Shown: piece after piece, positions 1 through 8,300 of the stretch | Numbering within the stretch: position 1 is the first letter of the stretch | How the letters are laid out: each line of letters starts with the position of its first letter | Assembly: GCF_037154085.1 (NCBI RefSeq) | Contig: NZ_JBANRM010000001.1 | Coordinates: forward strand, 744,001 to 808,000 | Direction: 5' to 3' | DNA from: Andeanibacterium fulvum | GTDB lineage: Bacteria > Pseudomonadota > Alphaproteobacteria > Sphingomonadales > Sphingomonadaceae | DNA: 64,000 bases | Program-made: the position numbers and the translations under genes | Notes under the pieces: generated by a model | Told to the model about the DNA's origin: nothing | Databases searched by the model: none | The model's input: the letters and a program-made list of their open reading frames with translations, nothing else

Positions 1-2
1 CC

Positions 3-284
3 CATGGCTATCGCGACAAGCACGATGTCTATGACAGCAAGGGCCGCTATCGCGAACCCCGCCGCGTCACTCACAATGACCGCATCTGGCGCGGGAATGA
101 CGGCCGTTATTACTGCAAGCGCGATAACGGCACGACCGGCCTGATCATCGGCGCCGCTGGCGGTGCACTGGTCGGCCGCGCGATCGACACTCGCGGCGAC
201 CGCACGGTCGGCACGATTCTCGGCGCTGCGGTTGGCGGCCTGCTGGGTCGCGAGATCGACCGCGGCGAGGCGCGCTGCCGCTAA
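3..284 (+). CDS. Glycine-zipper 2TM surface-antigen-like protein, 5' end missing
   Basis: The frame is open from the first base of the window to a TAA, so the gene begins upstream. The visible 93 residues show an Arg/Tyr-rich segment containing NDRIWRGNDGRYYCKR, then GTTGLIIGAAGGALVGRAID and GTILGAAVGGLLGREIDRG. These are two Gly-x3-Gly membrane segments typical of the glycine-zipper 2TM (17-kDa surface antigen) family, and the protein ends in EARCR. A full-length paralogue with the same layout and ending lies at 12483-12887. Such proteins are usually lipoproteins or exported envelope proteins of unknown role; the missing N-terminus prevents checking for a lipobox. Confidence 0.8.
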   Translation, partial: HGYRDKHDVYDSKGRYREPRRVTHNDRIWRGNDGRYYCKRDNGTTGLIIGAAGGALVGRAIDTRGDRTVGTILGAAVGGLLGREIDRGEARCR

Positions 285-445
285 ATCTCCCGCACGGAAT
301 TTCGGAAACGGCATTCCGTCACCTGACGGGCCGCGTGGCGAAAGCTGCGCGGCCCTTTGCCTTTTTGTGCAATCCCCATTGCACCGGGCCCGCAGGCCTG
401 CCATGTCGAGAGCAAGCTAAGCAATAAGACCCGGAGAGAGACCCC

Positions 446-1648
446 ATGATCGAAACGCCGCTGATTTCCTGCGACGATCATCTCGACCTCAACATGCTGC
501 CCGCCGATGTCTGGACCAGGCGCATGGCGGCCGAATGGGGGGATCGCGCGCCGCATATCGAAGAGAACGAGCGCGGCTGCCACTGGGTGTGCGACGGCCA
601 GAGCTGGGGCATGTGGTCCGGCAAGCCGTTCAATTTCGGCCCCGGCCCCAAGCCGATCAAGACGGCCTACGATCGCGGCGGCGTGGACGACACGACCGAA
701 CTGCGCGCCGGCCATCCCAAGCTGCGCCTTGAAGACATGGACCGCGACGGCGTGTGGGGCCATCTGGTGTTCGGCCCTGTCACCTCGATCAAGACCGATG
801 ACGAGGCGCTGATGCGCGCCTGCTATTCCGCCTTCAATGACTGGCTCTATGATGATTTCTGCTCCGCCGCGCCGGATCGGCTGATCGGCGTGGCCATGCT
901 GCCCCCGCATCCCGAACCGGCGATTGACGAGCTGAAGCGGCTGGCCAAACGCGGCGGAGTGAAGCAGGCGAACCTCCAGATCGCCGTGGCCGAACCGCGG
1001 CTGGAAGATCCGCGCTGGGAACCGCTTTTCGCGCTGCTGGAGGAAACCGGCATCGTCCTGTCCTTCCACGTCACGGTATTCCCCTCCGCCACCAAGGCGT
1101 TCGACAAATACAAGGGCAGCCCCGGCGCGACGTTCCTGCACGCCAAGATGTTCATCGAACAGTTCCTCGATCCCTTCGTGGACCTGTTCGCCTGGGGCAT
1201 CCTCGAGCGGCACCCCGGTCTCAAGATCGTGATCGCGGAAAGCGGCGTGGGCTGGGTTCCCTGGGTGGTCGAGGAACTCGACTACCGCCACCACCGCCTG
1301 TGGGAATGCGCCGATTACTGGGACGACAAGGGCGGCATCCCGCACAAGATGAAGCCGTCCGAAGTATTCAAGCGGCAGGTTTACGGTACCTTCCAGCAAA
1401 GCCCCACGGCCATGCGGCTGCTCGAATTCTGGGGGCCGGACAATCTCCTGTGGGCCAGCGACTATCCGCACCCGGATTCGATCTGGCCAAACAGCCAGGC
1501 GACCATCGCGAAAACGATGGGCCACATGAACCCGGAGGACGTACGCAAGATCGTCGGCGGCAATGCGGCCAAACTCTATGGGCTGGACCTGAGCAAGGCG
1601 ACCGTACTGGGCAAGCTGGCGATCGGGCGGGAGGCTGTGGCGGCTTAA
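446..1648 (+). CDS. Amidohydrolase-related metal-dependent hydrolase (TIM barrel)
   Basis: 400 residues, starting at ATG after a GGAGAGAG ribosome-binding site. The N-terminal DDHLDL supplies the Asp-x-His metal motif of the amidohydrolase-2 family. FHVTVFP in the middle and WASDYPHPDS near residue 345 fit the later metal/catalytic positions. Relatives include decarboxylases and C-C hydrolases of aromatic breakdown (LigY, ACMSD type) and many uncharacterised proteins, so the substrate cannot be named. No signal peptide, so cytoplasmic. The gene converges on a carotenoid oxygenase, and both families occur in aromatic or isoprenoid catabolism; a functional link is only an inference. Confidence 0.85.
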   Translation: MIETPLISCDDHLDLNMLPADVWTRRMAAEWGDRAPHIEENERGCHWVCDGQSWGMWSGKPFNFGPGPKPIKTAYDRGGVDDTTELRAGHPKLRLEDMDRDGVWGHLVFGPVTSIKTDDEALMRACYSAFNDWLYDDFCSAAPDRLIGVAMLPPHPEPAIDELKRLAKRGGVKQANLQIAVAEPRLEDPRWEPLFALLEETGIVLSFHVTVFPSATKAFDKYKGSPGATFLHAKMFIEQFLDPFVDLFAWGILERHPGLKIVIAESGVGWVPWVVEELDYRHHRLWECADYWDDKGGIPHKMKPSEVFKRQVYGTFQQSPTAMRLLEFWGPDNLLWASDYPHPDSIWPNSQATIAKTMGHMNPEDVRKIVGGNAAKLYGLDLSKATVLGKLAIGREAVAA

Positions 1649-1679
1649 GGGCTGTCACCTCCTCCCACTAACCACCCCC

Positions 1680-1778
1680 GCTCAGCCTGAGCCTGTCGAA
1701 GGCCCCGGGAAACCGTCAGCCCAAGTATCCCTGCTGGGTGGCCGTTGGCGCGTGGCCTTCGACAGGCTCAGGCTGAGC
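1680..1778. repeat. Inverted pair of REP-like palindromes
   Basis: A 25-nt block at 1680-1704 (core CCTGAGCCTGTCGAAGG) is repeated exactly in inverse orientation at 1754-1778, about 50 bases apart, so the whole unit can fold into one long hairpin. The same core occurs in four more inverted pairs in this window. The spacer resembles that of the pair at 11585-11676, including a shared GGGAAACCG. It lies between two convergent genes, a usual place for REP/REPIN elements. Confidence 0.85.
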
Positions 1779-1795
1779 GGGTGTTTGCCGAGGGA

Positions 1796-1835
1796 AAAAG
1801 AAGAAGGCCGCGCTCCCTTTCGGAAACGCGGCCTT
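1796..1835 (-). terminator. Rho-independent terminator of the carotenoid oxygenase gene
   Basis: On the minus strand AAGGCCGCG and CGCGGCCTT form a 9-bp stem around a 14-nt loop, followed by CTTCTTTTTCCC. It starts 23 bases past the stop codon of the carotenoid oxygenase gene. Confidence 0.8.
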
Positions 1836-1857
1836 CCCTGCCCCACTCGGAATTTCG

Positions 1858-3324
1858 TCAGTTCGGCAGTTTCGATGCATCCGCCCAATTGCCGTGCAGG
1901 CCGGAACGGATGCGGATCGGCAGTTTGGCCCGGCCGATGGGCCCCTCGCTCATGCGCAGGGCATCCAGCACCACCAGATCGCTGTAATTGGTGATCAGAT
2001 TGTCCACCAAAGCGATGATGTAGCCATCGCCTTCCGCGCTGTCCTTGTGCCGGGGCACGAAGCACGGTTCCTGGATGATCGATTGCGGCCCCGCCCACCA
2101 GAAATCCTGCTTGCCGGTTGCATGGTCCCAATGGCCGATCTTGTTCATCTTGAAGCCCGAGGCCCGCCCGCGCAGGAAGTCCATCGGCATTTCCGGGTCC
2201 ATCACCAGCCCCCAGCCATGGCGATAGGGCTGGCCGACATAGCGCTCGTCGATCCGGGGGAACTCGTCGATCCAGTCGGTCAGTTTCTCGACGGATTCGA
2301 AGTCCTCGCCATTCGATCCCATGTCCACCGTCCAGCGGTGCAGATAGGGCAGCGCGGCCACCGGATCGAAGCTGTCGTCATGGATGTCGGGGAAGAAGGG
2401 GAAGCTGTTTCCTTCCGCCTGCGGAATGTCGAAATGGATCTTCGTGCCGTTCTGGAAAGCGTTCATCACATGGCTGGCGAAGATGTTCTTCGGCGCCTTG
2501 AACCAGCGCATGTCCTTGTTCGTCACCCCGCTGCCGCGCGGCAGAATGCCGAGGTAAACCGGCAGCGTCTTGTCGAAGCCGAAATGCGGCTTGCCTGCCT
2601 TCAGCCGGTCCCAATTGCCGGTGGAGGGCACGATGTGGAAGATCGCGTAATCCTCGGTCAGCCCGTAATCGTGCATCATGCAGTAATAGGGCACGGTGAA
2701 GAAGGTCTCGAACAGGACATTGCCTTCGGGATCGATCTCGAAATAGCTGCAATCGGTGGTGAACAGCCCGGTGGCCGCATAGCCGAAATTGCAGAAATTG
2801 CCGGTCTTCGGGTCGATCTTGGCGTGGGCAGAGAAGGTCTGGTTTTTGATCTTGCCGCCGAAATCGGTGTAGCCTTCCGTCTCCAGCGTCAGCGGGTCCA
2901 TGATGAGGCAGGGGCTGTCTTCCTTCATCGCATAGAGCTTGCCCGCATGGACCATCACATTGGTGTTGGCCGTGCCGCGGATCATGCCCTGCACGCTGTC
3001 CTCGTCGGTCAGCGGATTACGATAGGCGCCGAACAGGCTCCGTCCCGCCTCACGCTCCGCCTTCCACTTGTCGGTCTGGGCATAGCGCTGCTTGAAATCC
3101 ACCTTGCCGTCATGGACATGGAACATGCTGACCATGCCATCGCCATTGAAGAACTGATCGTTCTCGAACTTGGGCGGGAATTGCGCATCGGGATGGACGC
3201 GGTGGAAAGTGCCGTTGAGCTGGGAAGGAATCTCGCCCTCGATCTCCACATCGAGAATATCGCCTTCAAGGCGGAGGGGGCGCAGGACACCGGTAAATCC
3301 GGGGGTTTCGGGATAGTGAGCCAA
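1858..3324 (-). CDS. Carotenoid oxygenase family protein (lignostilbene dioxygenase-like)
   Basis: 488 residues, the usual length for this iron(II) dioxygenase family, which cleaves C=C bonds in carotenoids, stilbenes or related phenylpropanoids. The four-histidine iron site can be placed at FSAHAKIDP, MMHDYGLTEDY, KIHFDIPQ and the C-terminal GLHGNW; the last is the family's hallmark ending. The start is TTG, chosen because GGAGAG lies five bases before it and the sequence becomes family-like at once; no in-frame ATG is better placed. No signal peptide. Monocistronic, with its own terminator. Sphingomonad members often act on lignin-derived stilbenes, but the substrate cannot be read from the sequence. 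Confidence 0.9.
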   Translation of the reverse strand: MAHYPETPGFTGVLRPLRLEGDILDVEIEGEIPSQLNGTFHRVHPDAQFPPKFENDQFFNGDGMVSMFHVHDGKVDFKQRYAQTDKWKAEREAGRSLFGAYRNPLTDEDSVQGMIRGTANTNVMVHAGKLYAMKEDSPCLIMDPLTLETEGYTDFGGKIKNQTFSAHAKIDPKTGNFCNFGYAATGLFTTDCSYFEIDPEGNVLFETFFTVPYYCMMHDYGLTEDYAIFHIVPSTGNWDRLKAGKPHFGFDKTLPVYLGILPRGSGVTNKDMRWFKAPKNIFASHVMNAFQNGTKIHFDIPQAEGNSFPFFPDIHDDSFDPVAALPYLHRWTVDMGSNGEDFESVEKLTDWIDEFPRIDERYVGQPYRHGWGLVMDPEMPMDFLRGRASGFKMNKIGHWDHATGKQDFWWAGPQSIIQEPCFVPRHKDSAEGDGYIIALVDNLITNYSDLVVLDALRMSEGPIGRAKLPIRIRSGLHGNWADASKLPN

Positions 3325-3440
3325 GGCAACTCTCCAGGTTCATTGATATTTCATCAATCTAGCGAGGAGTTGCCGGAGCGAATTGATCTGGCGCAAGAAA
3401 CGCGCGAAAGCGGCAGGGATTTTTTGCGGGAGAGCAGCGC

Positions 3441-4079
3441 GTGGCATACCGGATCGAAGCCATCCTCACCGGCAAGGCAGTGCCCTTTCGCGGCGAGGAA
3501 AAGAGCGCCATCGCCAAGCGGCCTGCGCCCGGCCCGGTTTCGGTCGGGCCGATGGGGCTGGAAGGCGACGAGCAGGCAGACCGAGTGCATCACGGCGGCA
3601 CCCATATGGCCGTGCACCACTATCCGCTGGATCATTACGAAGGCTGGCGCGGCGAACTGGACAACCATCCGCTGCTCGCCGCGCCGGGCGCCTTTGGCGA
3701 GAATGTCTCCACTCTCGGCCTGACCGAAAGCACCGTGCTGATCGGCGACCGCTTCCGCCTGGGCAGCGCGCTGGTGGAAGTCAGCCAGGGCCGCCAGCCC
3801 TGCTGGAAGATCGACCACAAATTCGAGCGCAAGGGCATCACCGCCAGCGTGCTGAAAAGCGGCCGCTGCGGCTGGTATTACCGCGTGCTGGAACCGGGCA
3901 TCGTGGCGACAGGCGACAGTTTTGTGCTGGAAAGCCCCGGCCACAAGGGCTGGAGCGTAGCGCGCGTCTTCGCCCTGATGTTCCACAAGGGCGCGGACGC
4001 GGGCGAACTGGCGGAACTGGCCGAACTGGATGCGCTTTCGCCCGAATGGCAGGAGAGGGCGGCGGCGAAGGTTGGGTGA
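3441..4079 (+). CDS. MOSC domain protein, YiiM-like
   Basis: 212 residues from a GTG start behind GGGAGA. MOSC domains are found in molybdenum-cofactor sulfurases and in YiiM/YcbX proteins that use Moco to reduce N-hydroxylated compounds. Here GDEQADRVHHGG, FGENVSTLGL and SQGRQPCWKI match the MOSC core including the conserved cysteine. SGRCGWYYRVLEPG is typical of the YiiM type, which has a C-terminal three-helix extension. Cytoplasmic. The start faces away from the divergent carotenoid oxygenase gene, leaving a 116-bp shared upstream region. A role in detoxifying hydroxylaminopurines is inferred from family only. Confidence 0.85.
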   Translation: MAYRIEAILTGKAVPFRGEEKSAIAKRPAPGPVSVGPMGLEGDEQADRVHHGGTHMAVHHYPLDHYEGWRGELDNHPLLAAPGAFGENVSTLGLTESTVLIGDRFRLGSALVEVSQGRQPCWKIDHKFERKGITASVLKSGRCGWYYRVLEPGIVATGDSFVLESPGHKGWSVARVFALMFHKGADAGELAELAELDALSPEWQERAAAKVG

Positions 4080-4098
4080 AGGGAAAACATCCGAACCC

Positions 4099-4485
4099 GT
4101 TCGTCCTGAGCTTGTCGAAGGACGCGCACAAAGCGTAGTCCAACGCAATGGACTTCCATGCCTACCTGTTGCGCTGCAATGATGGCTCCTTCTACGCAGG
4201 CCACACCGACAACCTGGAAACACGCATCGCCCAGCACCAAAGCGGCCTGACTGACGGTTACACTGCCGCTCGTAGACCGGTGACGCTTGTGTGGTCCGAA
4301 CGGTTCCCGACCCGAGAAGAAGCCCTTGCTGCCGAACGGCGCGTCAAAGGCTGGAGCAGGGCAAAAAAGGAAGCGCTTATCCGTGGGGATTGGGAGCGGA
4401 TCAGACTGCTTTCTCGTAACAGGCAGGGCTGAAGTGTGCCTTGGGTAGATGTCAGCGCGCGTCCTTCGACAAGCTCAGGACGAAC
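4099..4485. repeat. Perfect 29-nt inverted repeat framing the GIY-YIG gene
   Basis: Positions 4099-4127 and 4457-4485 are exact reverse complements over 29 bases, with the shared core CCTTCGACAAGCTCAGG. They are two members of the dispersed REP-like family. Unlike the other pairs in the window, whose arms are about 25-70 bases apart, these arms enclose a whole gene, giving a 387-bp cassette. Confidence 0.85.
4148..4432 (+). CDS. Small GIY-YIG nuclease domain protein
   Basis: 94 residues, essentially one GIY-YIG domain. AYLLRCNDGSFYAGHT stands for the GIY..YIG strands, TRIAQH carries the conserved arginine, and EAAERR-type residues (ALAAERRVKGW) supply the metal-binding glutamate. YTAARRPVTLVW and the KKEALI tail match the YhbQ/UPF0213-like single-domain group. 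Biochemical roles of such proteins are poorly known; some nick DNA or repair intermediates. The start ATG has no strong ribosome-binding site. The gene sits inside a perfect 29-nt inverted repeat, suggesting a mobile or repeat-associated unit rather than an operon member. Confidence 0.85.
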   Translation: MDFHAYLLRCNDGSFYAGHTDNLETRIAQHQSGLTDGYTAARRPVTLVWSERFPTREEALAAERRVKGWSRAKKEALIRGDWERIRLLSRNRQG

Positions 4486-4701
4486 GGAGGGGGTTACATG
4501 GGACGAAATCAGGCGTGCTGCCCCTAATCCCACCTTTCCTACACGGCCGAAATATGGTCCATTGCGCCAGATGACGCGCCCCGCTTTCTCCCTCCGAAAT
4601 CCCCTCACAATCGCCCCAGAAGGCGCAGAAATCGGCGGAACGCAGGCCGGGACCTTCCACACCGTGCCTATGTGTAACATGTGTAACACCCCCCTCGCCG
4701 C

Positions 4702-5466
4702 ATGACCCAGCCGGCAGTCCTCGTAACCGGCGGCGGAAAGCGGATCGGTGCGGCGATCGTGCGCCGCTTTGCGAGCGATGGCTGGCATGTGGTGATTCAC
4801 TGCAATCGCTCTCGCGGCGAGGCCGATGCGCTCGCCGCCGCCCTGCCCTCGGCCGAAGTGGTGGTGTGCGATCTGATCGACAGCGAAGCCGCCATTGCCA
4901 TGATCGAGAACCTCGCTGCCCGGCTGCCGGACTGGCGGGTGCTGATCAATTCCGCCTCGATCTTCGTGCCGGACGAGGCGACCGGGCTCGATCCCGAGAC
5001 CAGCCGGCTGTCGATGCGGATCAACGCGGTCTCGCCGGTGCGCATGTCGCAGGCGTTCCTGGCCAACGCCCGCAGCCCGGCGGGGCGTAAGGTGATCGAC
5101 ATCACCGATCAGAAGCTGGCCAATCCGAATCCGGACTTCTTCTCCTATACGATGAGCAAGCACGCGCTGGCCGCGACTATTCCCATGCTGGCCATGGCGG
5201 ACCGGCGGCGGCGCGACCGGATCTATGGCCTTGCCCCCGGCGCGATCCTGCCCAGCCATGACCAGACGCCGCAGGAATTCGAAGTATCGGGCCGCCTCAA
5301 CCTGCTGAATCGCCTGACCAGCGCGAAGGAAGTGGCCGATGCGGCCTATTTTCTCGCACAGGGCTGGCTGGAAAGCGGCACCACCCTGTTCGTCGATTCC
5401 GGCCAGCATCTGCTTTCCCAGCCTCGCGATGTGCTCTATCTAGCGCGCGAGGAGGACCGGCCTTGA
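4702..5466 (+). CDS. SDR-family oxidoreductase, FolM/pteridine-reductase-like
   Basis: 254 residues, the standard classical SDR length. TGGGKRIGAAIVRRF is the Rossmann dinucleotide loop, NSASIF takes the NNAG position, and YTMSKHALA is the catalytic Tyr-x3-Lys. TGG-x-x-RIG and NSASIF are the variants seen in dihydromonapterin/pteridine reductases (FolM, PTR1), which reduce pterins with NADPH. Its stop overlaps the TTG start of the cytochrome b561 gene, so it heads a three-gene coupled unit ending in a molybdopterin enzyme. A pterin-related role is therefore attractive but unproven. Other sugar or steroid SDR activities cannot be excluded. Confidence 0.8.
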   Translation: MTQPAVLVTGGGKRIGAAIVRRFASDGWHVVIHCNRSRGEADALAAALPSAEVVVCDLIDSEAAIAMIENLAARLPDWRVLINSASIFVPDEATGLDPETSRLSMRINAVSPVRMSQAFLANARSPAGRKVIDITDQKLANPNPDFFSYTMSKHALAATIPMLAMADRRRRDRIYGLAPGAILPSHDQTPQEFEVSGRLNLLNRLTSAKEVADAAYFLAQGWLESGTTLFVDSGQHLLSQPRDVLYLAREEDRP

Positions 5467-6158
5467 AGAAGCCCGCCCCGCAGAGGAAACACGCCCTGAC
5501 CACGCGCCTGTGGCACTGGCTGAATGCCGTGTGCCTGGTGGTGCTGTTCATGTCCGGGCTCGGCATCTCCAATGCCCATCCCCGCCTCTATTGGGGCGCC
5601 TGGGGCTTCGAGCGGTCGGAAGCCTGGCTGCACCTGATCCGCTTCCCCAACTGGATCACCATTCCCGGCCATTACAGTCTGGCCGAAGCGCGGCTGTGGC
5701 ACTTGCTGTTCGCCTGGCCCTTCGCCTTCGGGCTGCTGGTATTCATGCTCGTCTCGCTGGCAAACCGGCATTTCATCCGCGATCTGGTCACTCGGCCGCG
5801 CGAATGGCGCTGGGCCGCGATCCGCGAGGATATCGTCAAGCATCTGAAGCTGGATTTCGAACATCGCGGCACGAAGTTCAATTTCCTGCAGAAGCTGAGC
5901 TATGGCGTGGTGATCTTCATCCTGCTGCCGCTGATGATCTTCACCGGCCTTGCCATGAGCCCGGGCATGGACGCCAACTGGCCGTGGCTGCTGGACATCT
6001 TCTTCGGCCGCCAGAGCGCGCGTTCCATCCATTTCCTCTGCGCCTGGGCGCTGGTGGGCTTCCTGTTCGTCCATCTGGTGCTGGTGCTGCTTTCCGGCCC
6101 CATCGGCCAGATCCGCGACATGATCACCGGCGGGCGAGTGAAGGAGGATAGGCCATGA
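5463..6158 (+). CDS. Cytochrome b561-domain membrane protein
   Basis: 231 residues with four hydrophobic spans, around residues 17-35, 80-100, 140-160 and 190-212. Histidines on the spans are candidate b-heme ligands: LWHWLN, LWHLLF, IHFLCAW and FVHLVLV. This is the diheme membrane subunit pattern that passes electrons between quinone and a periplasmic partner. The start is TTG overlapping the preceding stop, and its own stop overlaps the ATG of the molybdopterin oxidoreductase, so the two are almost certainly made together as a redox pair, like the YedZ/YedY arrangement but with a b561-type membrane part. Confidence 0.85.
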   Translation: MKKPAPQRKHALTTRLWHWLNAVCLVVLFMSGLGISNAHPRLYWGAWGFERSEAWLHLIRFPNWITIPGHYSLAEARLWHLLFAWPFAFGLLVFMLVSLANRHFIRDLVTRPREWRWAAIREDIVKHLKLDFEHRGTKFNFLQKLSYGVVIFILLPLMIFTGLAMSPGMDANWPWLLDIFFGRQSARSIHFLCAWALVGFLFVHLVLVLLSGPIGQIRDMITGGRVKEDRP

Positions 6159-6895
6159 AGCGCCGCTCTGTCCTGGCAGGTACCATCGCCTTTTTCGCCA
6201 CCGGTTGCTCCAAGCTGGCGGAAAGCGGGCCGGTTTCCTCCCTGCTTTCCTCGGTAGAGGACTGGAACAAGGGCCTGCACGAGCTGCTGGGCCGCCGCAA
6301 GGCACTGGCCCCGGAATTCACGCTGGAGGACATCTCGCCGGTCTTCCGCGGCAATGGCACGACCGATCCCGACGACGAGGCCTACAAGGCCCATGTCGCA
6401 GCGGGCTTTGCCGATTGGCGGCTGGATGTGACGGGCTTGGTCGCCACGCCGCTCTCGCTCACTCTGGAAGATGTGAAGGCCCTGCCCCAGCGCACCCAGA
6501 TCACCCGCCACGATTGCGTGGAGGGGTGGAGCGCCATCGGCCAGTGGACCGGGCCGCAACTGGCGCATATCCTTGAAAAGGCCGGTCTCCGGCCGGAAGC
6601 CCGCTTCATCGTGTTCCATTGTGCCGACATGCTGAACGGCAGTGCCTATTACGAGAGCGTGGACCTGATCGACGCATTCCATCCGCAGACCATCATCGCC
6701 CACAGCCTCAATGGCGAGCCGCTGCCAGTGAAGAACGGCGCCCCGCTGCGGATGCGGATCGAGCGGCAGCTTGGCTACAAGCATGCCAAATATCTCAAGG
6801 GGATCGAGGCCGTAGCCAGCCTGGACGAGATCGGCTCCGGCAAGGGCGGCTATTGGGAAGATCGCACTGGCTATCAATGGTATGCGGGTATCTGA
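6155..6895 (+). CDS. Periplasmic molybdopterin-dependent oxidoreductase (YedY/sulfite-oxidase fold)
   Basis: 246 residues. The N-terminus MKRRSVLAG carries twin arginines and a hydrophobic stretch, as in Tat-exported enzymes; FFATGC could also serve as a lipobox. RHDCVEGWSAIGQWTG contains the cysteine that ligates molybdenum in this family, followed by the GYKHAKY and GYWEDRTGYQWY segments typical of the domain's end. The family includes sulfite oxidase and the methionine-sulfoxide reductase subunit MsrP/YedY. An AGGAGG site precedes the ATG, which overlaps the stop of the b561 gene, its likely electron partner. Substrate unknown. Confidence 0.88.
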   Translation: MKRRSVLAGTIAFFATGCSKLAESGPVSSLLSSVEDWNKGLHELLGRRKALAPEFTLEDISPVFRGNGTTDPDDEAYKAHVAAGFADWRLDVTGLVATPLSLTLEDVKALPQRTQITRHDCVEGWSAIGQWTGPQLAHILEKAGLRPEARFIVFHCADMLNGSAYYESVDLIDAFHPQTIIAHSLNGEPLPVKNGAPLRMRIERQLGYKHAKYLKGIEAVASLDEIGSGKGGYWEDRTGYQWYAGI

Positions 6896-6983
6896 CGCGG
6901 CGGGCAGCAGCCGATTGACAGCGCCTTTCCGCCCTGTTCAAAGTCCGCCGGCGGGGGCCTTAACTGGCTAGGGGAGAAGGCCC

Positions 6984-8249
6984 ATGTGGCTGCTCGAAAA
7001 GATACTGCGGCAAGTCGTCCGGCAGGGGCGGCTGGTAATAACCGATTACGATGGCCGCACCTATGATTTCGGAGACCGGGCGGAAGAGCCTGTCTGCGTG
7101 CGCCTGACCGACAAGGGCGCGGCAATGCATATCGCCCGCCATCCCGATCTCGGCGCGGGCGAATGCTACATGGACGGCCGCCTTGTGGTGGAACCGCCGC
7201 ATGACATTCGCGACATGATCCTGCTGGTGATGCGCAATGCCGGGCGCAAGGGACTCAAGCCGCCCAATCCCTTGCGCAAGAGCCTCGATTTCGTGGCCGC
7301 CAAGCTCGACGGGATCAATCTGCGCACCAAGGCGAGCAAGAACGTGGTGCACCACTACGATCTGACCCGGCGCTTCTATGAATTGTTCCTCGACGAAGGC
7401 CGGTTCTACACCATGGCCTATTATCGCGATCCGGCGAACTCGCTCGAACGCGCCCAGCTCGACAAGCTGGCCCTGATCGCGGCGAAGCTGCGCGTGCGGC
7501 CGGGCATGAAAATCCTCGACATCGGTAGCGGTTGGGGCGGCCTCGCGCTCTATCTCAACCGGCATTACGGCTGCGAAGTGCTGGGCGTCAGCCTCGCCCC
7601 CGATCAGGTGAAGTTCGCCAATGAACGGGCCGAGGCGGCAGGCGTTGCCGACAAGGTACGCTTCGAACTGCGCGATTATCGCGACGTGCGGGACAAGTTC
7701 GACCGGATCACCAGCGTGGGCATGATCGAGCATGTCGGCGCGCTGCATTATGGCGAATATTTCGCCAAGACGAACGAGTTGCTCGCCGACGACGGGATCA
7801 TGCTCACTCACACGATCGGCCGGGCTCGCGGACGCGGGACGACCGACAAGTGGACCCGCAAATACATCTTCCCCGGCGGCTATATCCCCGCGATGAGCGA
7901 GTTGGTCTTCGCTATGGAACGCACCGGCTGGGAAGTGGGCGACGTGGAGGTGCTGCGCTATCACTACGCCCATACGCTGGCGGAGTGGTACCGCCGTACC
8001 TGCCAGCATGAGCGCGAAATCGTCGAACTCTATGACGAACGGCTGTTCCGCATGTGGCAGTTCTACCTCGCCGGGGCGGAGCAGAGCTTCCTTGCAGGCG
8101 GCATGGTCAATTTCCACATCCAGTCGGTGAAGAACCGCGAGGCTCTGCCGATGACGCGGGATTACATCGCGGAAGAAGCCGCTCGCCTGATGGCGGCGGA
8201 CGAAGCGCCGGAATGGCACCTCGCTCGGCAGGCGGAAGCGGCGGAGTAA
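6984..8249 (+). CDS. cfa: Cyclopropane-fatty-acyl-phospholipid synthase
   Basis: 421 residues. Methylates cis double bonds of membrane phospholipids with S-adenosylmethionine to form cyclopropane rings. The SAM-binding loop ILDIGSGWGGLALYL lies near residue 174. VVHHYDLTRRFYELFLD and MIEHVGALHYGEYF are hallmark CFA motifs, with the bicarbonate-site glutamate and histidine in MIEHVG. AAFIPGGYIP-like IFPGGYIPAM follows. GGGGAGAAGG is a strong ribosome-binding site just before the ATG. A TTGACA at 6915-6920 could be a -35 box, but its -10 partner is poor. Peripheral membrane enzyme, often induced in stationary phase. Confidence 0.93.
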   Translation: MWLLEKILRQVVRQGRLVITDYDGRTYDFGDRAEEPVCVRLTDKGAAMHIARHPDLGAGECYMDGRLVVEPPHDIRDMILLVMRNAGRKGLKPPNPLRKSLDFVAAKLDGINLRTKASKNVVHHYDLTRRFYELFLDEGRFYTMAYYRDPANSLERAQLDKLALIAAKLRVRPGMKILDIGSGWGGLALYLNRHYGCEVLGVSLAPDQVKFANERAEAAGVADKVRFELRDYRDVRDKFDRITSVGMIEHVGALHYGEYFAKTNELLADDGIMLTHTIGRARGRGTTDKWTRKYIFPGGYIPAMSELVFAMERTGWEVGDVEVLRYHYAHTLAEWYRRTCQHEREIVELYDERLFRMWQFYLAGAEQSFLAGGMVNFHIQSVKNREALPMTRDYIAEEAARLMAADEAPEWHLARQAEAAE

Positions 8250-8300
8250 GCCCCTCCCCGCCTGCCTTGCCTCTCCATGGGGGCCATGCGAAGGGCGCGC

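Noticed and set aside
281..1525. Long open frame antisense to the amidohydrolase gene
   Set aside because: It mirrors the real gene on the other strand, as expected in GC-rich DNA, and shows no family likeness.
4436..4705. 89-codon frame before the SDR gene
   Set aside because: It begins in a REP copy, has no ribosome-binding site, and its product is unlike any protein.
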